Shown piece by piece: positions 1-6,430 of a stretch of DNA of 14,932 nt (the first letter of the stretch is position 1; each line of letters starts with the position of its first letter). This DNA comes from JACDDK01 sp038198445 (lineage in GTDB: Bacteria; Actinomycetota; Rubrobacteria; Rubrobacterales; Rubrobacteraceae). The translations under genes and the position numbers were made by a program. Below the pieces are notes generated by a model. The model saw only the letters and a program-made list of their open reading frames with translations. It was not told where the DNA came from and ran no database searches. Location of the stretch: the NCBI GenBank assembly GCA_038198445.1, contig JBBPZZ010000131.1:1-14932 (forward strand), read 5' to 3'.

Positions 1-1
1 C

Positions 2-130
2 GCTTCGCTGGTGGCCGGTATTTTCGTGGTGGCGGTCGTCCAGGCGGCAGTTTACATGGTGGCCCGAGGCCGCCGGGGAAGCCAGTTGACGGTTGATCTC
101 CACGGGACGGTGGAGAGCTGGGTTGGTTAG
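2..130 (+). CDS. C-terminal fragment of a membrane protein (5' end outside window)
   Basis: An open frame enters from the left edge and ends at TAG 128-130, giving 42 residues. The first half is a hydrophobic stretch of about 20 residues (containing AGIFVVAVVQAAVYMVA), which fits a last transmembrane helix. A basic RGRRG follows, suggesting a cytoplasmic positive-inside flank, then a short polar tail ending in ESWVG. The stop overlaps the stop of the convergent glycosyltransferase gene by 4 bp. The family cannot be named from this fragment. A transporter or a membrane enzyme of the neighbouring glycan genes are both possible, but that is inference only. Confidence 0.55.
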   Translation, partial: ASLVAGIFVVAVVQAAVYMVARGRRGSQLTVDLHGTVESWVG

Positions 131-1656
131 GAAGGACTCCCATAAGGACCCCGCACGCTGTCCACGGGAGGCTGCTTTACCACCTCAAACAAGGTTAGCT
201 TGGGTCCGTGGAACTTCCCTACGCTCACCTGCTCGAAGTTTGTACTGAGGAGATCCATCAGACCCGGATCCGGCTTCTTGTGGGACTTGAAGTAGAGGAC
301 GTACTCATAGTCCTCTTTGTGTATGCGGTATGTGATCTTGTGGAAGTCATCGACTTCGCATACGTTCACCCGCAACTTCTCTTCGAGTCCGTTCCTTTGG
401 AAGTAGTAATCGAGTCTGTCGTCCACGTCGCAGTAGATCAGAAGGGTAGAAGGCCGCTCCTGCACTTGCGCCGCGATGGTGGCGACGGCGGCCCGGATTT
501 GCTCTTTGTGTGGTTCGGTGTAGTAGTGCATCGGGTACAGCAGGTGCGTAACGAAGATCGCTCCCAGTCCCACGGCTATTGCCGATTGAAAGACCGTGCC
601 CGTCTCCGGTGTTTTGCCGGGGAAGGCGCGGGTAATGGACCGCGCCAGCAGCAGGTAAGCGGCGGGCAGGGATATTATGAGGTTCTTGGGCGTGAGTAGT
701 TGCACCGGCGATTGCGAGATTATGTAAGTGAGGATGAAAGGTATAACGAACCACCCGACCAGCATCAGGCCGGCTGACAGCTCGATCCCCTTCTTGCTGC
801 GCTCTTTGAAGTCGTCCAAAGAGCGCAGCAAGAGGAAGGCGAACAGTGTCCACACCAGAACCACTATTGTCTCGGAGCGGTCGAACAGGAAGTCAAGGTA
901 ATCCGTAGTAGCGGCAGGTGAGGGTTTAGGGATCCAACCGCCCAACTGCTTGCTATAAGTGAACTGGTAGAGCATGCCCGGCAGCCACGGAACGTAAGCC
1001 AGGACTACCGGAAGATATATCAATACCACTTTACCGAGCGACCGGTACGCTAGTCCCGCCAGCGCTGCTCCCTGTAAGGCGACCAGCAGCAACCCGAAGT
1101 AGTGAAGGTAACTACAGACCACCGCGCAAACCACGTACAGGATCGCCTCCGATACCAGGATCGCCCGGCGTTCTCGCAGGCTCTGCAGCAGTCCCCACCA
1201 AAAGTTGGTGGTGAGTATGGCGAACAGGAGCAGCAAGGAGTAGGAGCGGGCCTCCTGGCTGTAGTAGACAGGCGCCCACAGCACCGCCACGAACAGCGCG
1301 GCCATCAGTCCCTCGCGCTCCGAGTATAGCCTCCTGCCGAGACAGTAGATCGCCAGGATGGAGAGCCACCCGGCGATGGCCGAAGGTAGCCTCAAAGCCG
1401 ATTCCGAATCACCAAAAAACTTCTGCGTGAAGTGAAGCAAAATGAAATACCCTGGCGGGTGAATGTCCTGCCGTACTCTGTCGAGAACCTGCAAAATACT
1501 GTCCGGGCGGCTGAAGTACCAGCTCGCCAGCTCGTCGCTCCAGGCGGATTGGATGTTCAGGCCAATAAACCGGAAGTATCCGCCGACGAACAGGATCACG
1601 GAAAGGGCGATGAACACCCTGTTCCGCTGCAGGGTCTTGAGAACTTTACCGGACAT
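127..1656 (-). CDS. GT39/ArnT-like polytopic glycosyltransferase (GT-C fold)
   Basis: A 509-residue integral membrane protein with an ATG start at 1656. Hallmarks of dolichyl-phosphate-mannose/ArnT-type GT-C enzymes are visible: an Asp-Glu pair after the first helix (WSDE, D41-E42), HPPGY at 66-70, LRLPSAIAGW at 88-97 and YYSQEARSYS at 131-140, then about ten hydrophobic segments. A soluble C-terminal domain of roughly 120 residues follows. Such enzymes take a sugar from a polyprenyl-phosphate donor on the outer membrane face; the acceptor cannot be told from sequence. It lies last in the minus-strand glycan block after an epimerase. No clear Shine-Dalgarno site precedes the ATG. GC counted on four scattered 60-base lines was 45, 60, 55 and 55 percent, lower than the pump gene (67 and 72 percent on two lines). 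The gene contains a perfect 17-bp inverted repeat at codons 275-289. Confidence 0.85.
   Translation of the reverse strand: MSGKVLKTLQRNRVFIALSVILFVGGYFRFIGLNIQSAWSDELASWYFSRPDSILQVLDRVRQDIHPPGYFILLHFTQKFFGDSESALRLPSAIAGWLSILAIYCLGRRLYSEREGLMAALFVAVLWAPVYYSQEARSYSLLLLFAILTTNFWWGLLQSLRERRAILVSEAILYVVCAVVCSYLHYFGLLLVALQGAALAGLAYRSLGKVVLIYLPVVLAYVPWLPGMLYQFTYSKQLGGWIPKPSPAATTDYLDFLFDRSETIVVLVWTLFAFLLLRSLDDFKERSKKGIELSAGLMLVGWFVIPFILTYIISQSPVQLLTPKNLIISLPAAYLLLARSITRAFPGKTPETGTVFQSAIAVGLGAIFVTHLLYPMHYYTEPHKEQIRAAVATIAAQVQERPSTLLIYCDVDDRLDYYFQRNGLEEKLRVNVCEVDDFHKITYRIHKEDYEYVLYFKSHKKPDPGLMDLLSTNFEQVSVGKFHGPKLTLFEVVKQPPVDSVRGPYGSPS
792..833. repeat. Perfect 17-bp inverted repeat (8-nt loop) inside a coding sequence
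   Basis: The left arm TCTTGCTGCGCTCTTTG (792-808) and right arm CAAAGAGCGCAGCAAGA (817-833) are exact reverse complements separated by aagtcgtc. The next outward pair (791/834) would be a T-G wobble. On the coding strand the arms encode L275-L280 and K284-K289, a charged cytoplasmic loop between two membrane helices. In mRNA this would be a very stable stem. It is not followed by a U tract in either direction and lies far from the gene end, so it is not an ordinary terminator. Confidence 0.95.
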
Positions 1657-1686
1657 CCGCGCTTATTGTGAGCAAGGCGTCTCCAG

Positions 1687-1827
1687 TCAAGCAGGTCTCC
1701 GAACTTGAGGTATTGTTTTCTCGCTTACCTCCTGCCACGTCTTTGCCTGCTCCTTCGGGTCGGCGATCAACTCGGGACTCCGTGTCCCAGGTTTGTAGTC
1801 TATCTTTCGTGGGATGCAGTTGTCCAT
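1687..1827 (-). CDS. Probable small protein of 46 residues, unknown function
   Basis: This minus-strand ORF runs from ATG (1827) to TGA (1687) in the otherwise empty gap between the epimerase and glycosyltransferase genes. A GAAGGA ribosome-binding-like motif sits about seven bases before the ATG. It starts 26 bases after the epimerase stop and ends 30 bases before the next start, so it fits the operon exactly. The peptide is hydrophilic and natural in composition, with segments such as KIDYKPGTRSPELIADPKE and KTWQEVSEK, one Cys (residue 4), no membrane helix and a basic-rich C terminus. I do not recognise a family. It could also be the remnant C-terminal piece of a larger decayed gene. Codon use looks gene-like, which supports translation. 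Confidence 0.5.
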   Translation of the reverse strand: MDNCIPRKIDYKPGTRSPELIADPKEQAKTWQEVSEKTIPQVRRPA

Positions 1828-1853
1828 TCCATGGATCCTTCGTACCAAAAGTC

Positions 1854-2852
1854 CTACTCGACGCCAGCGAACCAGTCCACCGTCCGTTTTAGACCTTCGT
1901 CGAGGGCTACGGAGGCTTGCCAGCCGAGCATGCGGGCGGCTTTGGAAGTGTCCGAGTAGTTTCGCTGAACGTCTCCCTGGCGCGGGGACGTCTGGCGTAC
2001 CTCGACGTCTTTGATCCCGGCGGTGGCGAGGACGGGCAGGAGCATATCTACTACTTCCCGCACGGTGGTCTCGGTATTCGTGGCGATCTGGAAGACCTCC
2101 GCGCCAAGACTTTCCACGGTGGCCGCCAGTTTCACGGCCCGGACTAAGTCATCTATGTAGATGTAGTCGCGGGTCTGGGTGCCGTCGCCGTAGATCTCCA
2201 GTACCTCCCCGGCCATCGCGCGCTTGGTGAAGTTGGCGACCGCGCTGCTCTTGTGGGTCGAGCCCGGCCCGTAGACGTTACCGAAGCGCAGGGCCACCGT
2301 CTCGACGCCGAAGGTGTGGAAGTAAGCCGAGCAGTAGCCTTCCCCCGCGAGCTTACTCGCCCCATAGGGAGAGGCCGGGTGCGCCGCCAGCTCCTCGTGC
2401 AAAGGCGGGACCGCCACGCCGACCGCCGCCCCGCTGGACGCGGAAACAAACCTCTTGACGCCGCCGTGACGGGCCGCTTCCAGGTAGTTGAGCGTTCCGA
2501 CGACGTTGCTCATACAGTCCTTACGCGGATCTTCCACCGACGGCGCAACCCCAGTGTTAGCGGCCAGATGCACGATAATGTCCGCCCCTTCGGCTGCGCG
2601 CAGAGCGAGGCTTTCGTCCAGTATGTCGCCTACGACCAACTCGACGGAAGAACCTGAAGCAGAAGAGATGGAGCCCGGATTTTCGGAAGGTTTCTCGACG
2701 AACCCGCAAACGGAGCCCAGGTCCTCGCGGGTTCCCACGGAGAGATCATCCACTATCCTTATGGCGTGGTCGCCTTCATCGAGGAGAGATTGGATCAGGG
2801 CTGTACCCAGAAAGCCGCAGCCGCCGGTGACGAGCCAGTTCACGAGCGACAC
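1854..2852 (-). CDS. NAD-dependent epimerase/dehydratase (UDP-glucose 4-epimerase-like, extended SDR)
   Basis: A 332-residue extended short-chain dehydrogenase. The NAD-binding loop TGGCGFLG is at residues 9-16, the acidic VDD at 34-36, HLAA at 95-98, catalytic Ser near 139-140, and the YxxxK pair is Y163/K167 (YGASK). RFGNVYGPG (189-197) and GDGTQTRDYIYIDD (222-235) are the substrate-domain motifs of nucleotide-sugar epimerases and dehydratases. The exact reaction cannot be fixed. Start is GTG 2852; an in-frame TAA lies just upstream, so the only close alternative is GTG 2843. Neither has a strong ribosome site. Residues 50-69 form a Ser/Gly-rich insert between the second strand and the GDILD segment. 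Adjacent GT-C proteins imply it makes a sugar donor for surface glycan assembly. Confidence 0.9.
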   Translation of the reverse strand: MSLVNWLVTGGCGFLGTALIQSLLDEGDHAIRIVDDLSVGTREDLGSVCGFVEKPSENPGSISSASGSSVELVVGDILDESLALRAAEGADIIVHLAANTGVAPSVEDPRKDCMSNVVGTLNYLEAARHGGVKRFVSASSGAAVGVAVPPLHEELAAHPASPYGASKLAGEGYCSAYFHTFGVETVALRFGNVYGPGSTHKSSAVANFTKRAMAGEVLEIYGDGTQTRDYIYIDDLVRAVKLAATVESLGAEVFQIATNTETTVREVVDMLLPVLATAGIKDVEVRQTSPRQGDVQRNYSDTSKAARMLGWQASVALDEGLKRTVDWFAGVE

Positions 2853-2953
2853 GTTTCTTTACGGAGCCTGATGATTCCAACTCTTTCATGTCCATAGAAC
2901 GTCACGAACGAACCTCCAACTCTCACGGGAACCCGACGGTATTACGCCGCTCC

Positions 2954-3073
2954 TCAAAACTCAGTACAATAGCCCACTTTCAGCCAGCGGGCTGAAGAAC
3001 AGATCATTAAGATAGCAGAAATACATGCCGCAATCGTCTGACACCGCCAATTGCCAGGCGTCCTTCGTTGCAT
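2954..3073 (-). CDS. Possible small coupled ORF (39 residues), weak
   Basis: Its ATG shares one base with the TGA stop of the 710-residue gene (TGATG junction), and AGAGGA lies five bases before the ATG, so re-initiation is feasible. The product would have one moderately hydrophobic stretch (TIAACISAILMIC) and four Cys. Codon choice (several TGT, TTA) is unlike the neighbours. A chance ORF is the more likely reading. Confidence 0.2.
   Translation of the reverse strand: MQRRTPGNWRCQTIAACISAILMICSSARWLKVGYCTEF
2979..2996. repeat. Short inverted repeat between glycan genes
   Basis: TTCAGCC (2979-2985) and GGCTGAA (2990-2996) form a 7-bp stem with a 4-base loop in the 220-bp gap downstream of the 710-residue gene on the minus strand. 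No T tract follows on either strand, so a rho-independent terminator is not convincing. A weak pause or mRNA-processing hairpin is possible. The rest of this gap (2853-3072) shows no other clear element. Confidence 0.4.
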
Positions 3074-5205
3074 CAGGTTCCTCTAGGCGCGAGGATCACA
3101 ACTTCGCTGTTCTCGAAGGTCTTCTTATAGAGGTCGGGCAGTTTCGTATAGGAGCGATAGTCCATGCCGCCGACCGGGGCTTGCTTGGAGAGGACGAGGT
3201 ACTGCACGTCGTACTCGCGCAGGAGCTTCCGCGTGCGCTCGCCGGTGGGATGCCGCAGCATCCACGTAGCGTCCCACAAGGGTCCGGCGCCCGATGGAGG
3301 GAGGTCTCTGGCGAGACGTAGCCTCGGCAAGTCGTAGGACTGAAGAGCGGTATAGCCGCCCAAAGCGAGCACCGCGCGGCTTGGTAGCTCGTCGACAAAA
3401 GGACTTACCAGTATGTTGCCGCCGGTGTTGTGCTGTTTCAACCAGCTTCCCGCCTCCTCGACCTCGGGGGTCATTATTTTCTCGGCGGCGTGCGTTGCGA
3501 GCGGCCCGCCCAACGCGGAGCCTGGGCCTGTGGAAACCTCCAGGTTATGCACTACCTCGATGGTAAGCACAGTCCCCATTAAGAGTATCGCTAGGGATGC
3601 CGCAAAGACTTTGGCCGGACTGCGCGGGACGAGCGACCGCAGGATCGGAACCAGGGCGAAGGCCGCGAATAGGGCGACCGGGATCGCAAGATCACGCTCG
3701 AACCGCTCGGGAAAACCGCTCATGGCCGTGCGGCTTCCAATGAGCAAGAGTAAGCACCACAGGAGTAGCGTTACACGGGCCAGAGCGTACGTGATCCCTC
3801 TATTTGTATCCGTTCCGTTTCTATCTCCTAGTAGCAAAACCGCTCCCATAAGACCGAGCCAAAGCGCTGGCTGCGAGATCATCGCGAGAAAGTGATCGAA
3901 GCTGAGCGGTAGTTGGGTTCCGAACGCCATCACCGTGGCGTCGCCTCCGACGCCTGTCTTCGAGCCGTCCAGGAGACCCGCCGCGAGTTGCGGCACATCG
4001 TAGGTATTCCAGGCGTAGACAATTGAGAGAAACCCCAAGAGCGCGAAAGACCAGAGCAACGTCAACCCTGTCTTCCGCCGGTAGAGAAGCAAGTACGGCA
4101 GCAAGAACACGGAGACCAGCGCGAGCAGCAGTGCTTCGGTGAAGCCCGCCACCTGATGGTAGAGCACGACGGAGGAGCCAAGCAGCGCCAGCAGGATGCC
4201 GGCCCGCGCTGATGGCAATTGGTAGAAAGTTATCAGGGCGGCGATGGTTACGACGAGAAGGAAGTGCGCGGTGATGAGGTTCGGATATCGCGCCTCGGCG
4301 AAGTGCATGTAACTGCCGTTGGTTACGAGGCCCGCGAAAGCGGCGGCGGCCACGCCATATTCCCATCCCCACAGACGCCGCGCGAGAGCGTAACAGGCGA
4401 TGGCCGGAAGGATCAGCAGCGCCGGCATCAGAACTGGAAAGACGGAGAAAGAATCCAGCCCGCTAATACGGCAGATCTCCGCCATAATGAAGTGAAAGCC
4501 GGGCGGATAGAGCATGAAGAATTCGTAGTGTCCCGTGGAGAGCGTCAGGTTCGTCATTAGCTCGTGCTCGAACTGGTCCACGCCTCTGAGGTAAGGCCAG
4601 TCGTTGAGCACCGGCCCGGAGTAGGCGCGGAAGATCACCAACAGGAGCACCAGAGGGAGCAGAGCGTGGCGGACTATCCTGGCTGTCCGGGACCGCTCTA
4701 TCCCGGCGTCCGCCCCGGAGAGTTGGGGAGTAGGCTCCGGCTCTTGCCGCCGGGTTTCGAGAAGCCGGGTAACACCGGCCGCGAGCGCGAACACTGCGAT
4801 TACGGGCGCGGTCCACACGGCCGGCGCGATGCCGAGCGCCACCGCCAACAGCAACCCGCCCGCGGCGATCAGCGGTACGAGCGTCGGGAGTGTCAACGGC
4901 GCCGTGGTTGGCGTCGCGATAGTCTCTTCCTTATCTTTCGGGGCTCCGAATCTATAGTAGACCGCGAGTCCTCCGGCGAACACTAGCAGCACCGAGACGA
5001 TGGTTATTGGAAGAGTTACGCCGACGCCGAGGAGGCGTGACTGGGCCAGCGCCGCGGATGGCACCAGCATCATGGAGAGCGCTATCGAATACACGAGCCG
5101 CTCCGCGTAATCCAGGGAACGCGAGAGGCAGGCGGCCCAGAAATATCCGGGCAGCACTCCCACTACCAGGGCCGCGAAGAGAGCCCGTATCAGGTCAGAC
5201 AACAT
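3073..5205 (-). CDS. Large polytopic GT-C-like membrane protein, putative glycosyltransferase
   Basis: A 710-residue protein with many hydrophobic helices. The first ~150 residues hold about five helices, then a polar linker (150-178). A GT-C-like core follows: GVDQFEHEL (208-216) fits the acidic catalytic loop after a first core helix, YPPGFHFIM (233-241) resembles HPPGYF of GT39 enzymes, and HFAEARYPNL (301-310) resembles their SQEARxYSL motif. A soluble C-terminal region (~600-710) resembles the periplasmic domain seen in such proteins. Expected role is transfer of a lipid-linked sugar on the outer membrane face; substrate unknown. ATG 5205 follows a GAGAGAG purine tract, a reasonable ribosome site. 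It is first in the minus-strand glycan block. The family could not be named precisely, and the function is inferred from motif resemblance. Confidence 0.7.
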   Translation of the reverse strand: MLSDLIRALFAALVVGVLPGYFWAACLSRSLDYAERLVYSIALSMMLVPSAALAQSRLLGVGVTLPITIVSVLLVFAGGLAVYYRFGAPKDKEETIATPTTAPLTLPTLVPLIAAGGLLLAVALGIAPAVWTAPVIAVFALAAGVTRLLETRRQEPEPTPQLSGADAGIERSRTARIVRHALLPLVLLLVIFRAYSGPVLNDWPYLRGVDQFEHELMTNLTLSTGHYEFFMLYPPGFHFIMAEICRISGLDSFSVFPVLMPALLILPAIACYALARRLWGWEYGVAAAAFAGLVTNGSYMHFAEARYPNLITAHFLLVVTIAALITFYQLPSARAGILLALLGSSVVLYHQVAGFTEALLLALVSVFLLPYLLLYRRKTGLTLLWSFALLGFLSIVYAWNTYDVPQLAAGLLDGSKTGVGGDATVMAFGTQLPLSFDHFLAMISQPALWLGLMGAVLLLGDRNGTDTNRGITYALARVTLLLWCLLLLIGSRTAMSGFPERFERDLAIPVALFAAFALVPILRSLVPRSPAKVFAASLAILLMGTVLTIEVVHNLEVSTGPGSALGGPLATHAAEKIMTPEVEEAGSWLKQHNTGGNILVSPFVDELPSRAVLALGGYTALQSYDLPRLRLARDLPPSGAGPLWDATWMLRHPTGERTRKLLREYDVQYLVLSKQAPVGGMDYRSYTKLPDLYKKTFENSEVVILAPRGT

Positions 5206-5309
5206 GAATCTCTCTCAAGCACGCTGGCTTTGAATCCATGATGACGGCTTCTAACCGCAGTCTTTCTAATTTGTTCAGAGTGTCTTCCTTTGAAGTCATG
5301 GATGCAGAC

Positions 5310-5330
5310 CGCGATGAAGCGCTCATCGCG
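5310..5330. repeat. Inverted repeat in divergent intergenic region
   Basis: CGCGATGA (5310-5317) and TCATCGCG (5323-5330) are perfect 8-bp arms around agcgc. It lies in the 243-bp divergent region between the 710-residue gene and the thioesterase operon, a natural place for an operator. A structured upstream leader is also possible. Confidence 0.45.
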
Positions 5331-5368
5331 CAAATGTTAGCAGGAAATCGGGCCTGTAGACTATATTT

Positions 5369-5398
5369 TTGGAGAATACTTCAGCATCTGTGTAACAT
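5369..5398 (+). promoter_or_regulatory. Candidate sigma70-type promoter for the thioesterase operon
   Basis: TTGGAG (5369-5374) and TAACAT (5393-5398) are separated by 18 bp in a locally AT-rich stretch, about 50 bases before the GTG start at 5449. Each hexamer is an imperfect match to consensus, so this is a guess from spacing and position. Confidence 0.3.
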
Positions 5399-5448
5399 AA
5401 AGCAGGCCGTCCGGTTCGTGAGAGATTTGCAGAGAGGGAAGGGGCTCG

Positions 5449-5853
5449 GTGGACATCAAAGCCGTATTGGAGAGTGGAGGAGGTGTGGGGAAGGACCTCG
5501 GCATAGAGTTCCTGGGACTTACGCCGGAACGGACGGTTGCGACAATGCCCGTTGACTCGCGGCACCACCAGCCGTTCGGATACCTGCATGGCGGCGTGAG
5601 GGTACTTCTGGCCGAATCCGTGGCGTCCATCGGAGCTTTCCTCGATTGCCCGCCAGGGAACGTTGCGTTCGGGGCGGAGATCAGCGCGAGCCATGTGCGT
5701 CCGAAGAGGTCCGGTACCCTTACGGCGGTCGGTACGCTGGTGCATCTGGGCCGCGGCAGTCAGGTCTGGGGGATCCACGTACGTGACGAGCGCGAGAAGC
5801 TGATATGTATGTCGCGTTGCACCGTGGCGGTAGTAGACGCGGAACGTGGATGA
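5449..5853 (+). CDS. Hotdog-fold acyl-CoA thioesterase, YdiI/MenI-like
   Basis: A 134-residue protein starting at GTG 5449 after a strong purine-rich ribosome site (GGGAAGGGG, 5436-5444). The motif QPFGYLHGG and the downstream AES place Q41, H47 and E56 at the same spacing as Q48, H54 and E63 of E. coli YdiI, and length is also close (136 in YdiI). These enzymes hydrolyse aryl- or acyl-CoA thioesters, including 1,4-dihydroxy-2-naphthoyl-CoA in menaquinone synthesis. No other menaquinone gene is nearby, so the true substrate is open. R51 replaces the small residue usual after HGG-x. It acts in the cytosol, normally as a dimer or tetramer. Its stop overlaps the next start as ATGA, implying coupled translation with a second thioesterase. 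Confidence 0.85.
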   Translation: MDIKAVLESGGGVGKDLGIEFLGLTPERTVATMPVDSRHHQPFGYLHGGVRVLLAESVASIGAFLDCPPGNVAFGAEISASHVRPKRSGTLTAVGTLVHLGRGSQVWGIHVRDEREKLICMSRCTVAVVDAERG

Positions 5854-6386
5854 GGGACGGGCGTAACGCGAGGAGCCGGACGGTAAGCTGGGAAGACCCG
5901 GCGATCGGAGCCGAGGCGGCGCCGAACATGAGCGGTTTGGACTACATGCGGGCCATAATGCGCGGAGAGCTTCCCCCGGTGCCGATGGGCGAGTTGATGG
6001 GATTCGGGCCAGTCGAGCTGGAGGAAGGCCGGGTGGTCTTCGAGTGTACGCCCGCCGAGTACCACTACAACCCTATCGGAACGGCGCACGGCGGCCTCGC
6101 CTGCACCCTGTTCGATTCTGCGATGGGCTGCGCGGTACACACCATGCTCCCGGCGGGCGTCGGCTACACAACACTGGAACTGAAGGTGAACCTCCTCAGA
6201 GCAGTCACCATCGAAACAGGACGCCTGCTCTGCGAGGGCAAGACCATCCACGTCGGCGGACGCATCGCCACCGCCGAGGCCCGTCTGACGGACGAAGCGG
6301 GGAAACTCTACGGCCACGCCACCACCACCTGCATGATCTTCCGCGAAGGCTCTAGGGAGCGCGCCGTGGGCGAGGGAGGAAGATGA
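5850..6386 (+). CDS. PaaI-type hotdog thioesterase
   Basis: 178 residues from ATG 5850, which overlaps the preceding TGA by 4 bp (ATGA). The frame is open further upstream, but this start gives the usual family N terminus (SRTVSWEDP near residue 10, then MSGLDYMRAI). The catalytic hotdog motif is NPIGTAHGG (74-82) with D89 in LFDSAMG, the PaaI-style Asp rather than the Glu of the upstream protein. The ELKVNLLRAV strand (110-119) and the GGRIATAEARL strand (136-146) are typical. It should hydrolyse acyl- or aryl-CoA esters in the cytosol. With its neighbour it makes a tandem of two different hotdog subfamilies, which might form a mixed oligomer or split substrates. A Gly/Arg/Glu-rich tail of about 12 residues ends the protein. 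Confidence 0.87.
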   Translation: MRDGRNARSRTVSWEDPAIGAEAAPNMSGLDYMRAIMRGELPPVPMGELMGFGPVELEEGRVVFECTPAEYHYNPIGTAHGGLACTLFDSAMGCAVHTMLPAGVGYTTLELKVNLLRAVTIETGRLLCEGKTIHVGGRIATAEARLTDEAGKLYGHATTTCMIFREGSRERAVGEGGR

Positions 6387-6430
6387 ACCCTAAGATGGCG
6401 TTCTCTGAGATAATGGCGGCTCGCCCATGA
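6383..6430 (+). CDS. Possible 15-codon bridging ORF (translational coupler)
   Basis: ATG 6383 overlaps the thioesterase TGA (ATGA), and its TGA 6428-6430 overlaps the hydrolase ATG 6427 (ATGA again), so one tiny frame exactly fills the gap. GGAGGA (6375-6380) precedes the ATG, although the spacing is short. The peptide reads MNPKMAFSEIMAARP. It may carry ribosomes across the gap, since the hydrolase ATG has only a poor ribosome site. Chance is not excluded. Confidence 0.3.
   Translation: MNPKMAFSEIMAARP

Noticed and set aside
2979..2996. Rho-independent terminator after the 710-residue gene
   Set aside because: Stem of only 7 bp and no T tract on either strand.
3821..4372. Alternate minus-strand ORF in the 710-residue gene
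   Set aside because: Arg/Ala-rich out-of-frame reading with no recognisable domain; overlaps the true membrane-protein frame.
5238..5555. 105-residue plus-strand ORF before the first thioesterase
   Set aside because: It overlaps the thioesterase out of frame and has no good ribosome site. Only its first ~20 residues from 5298 are suggestive, and these are reported separately as a weak finding.
5805..5849. Longer start for the second thioesterase
   Set aside because: ATG 5850 makes a standard ATGA overlap and gives the usual family N terminus; the upstream ATG lies well inside the first thioesterase.
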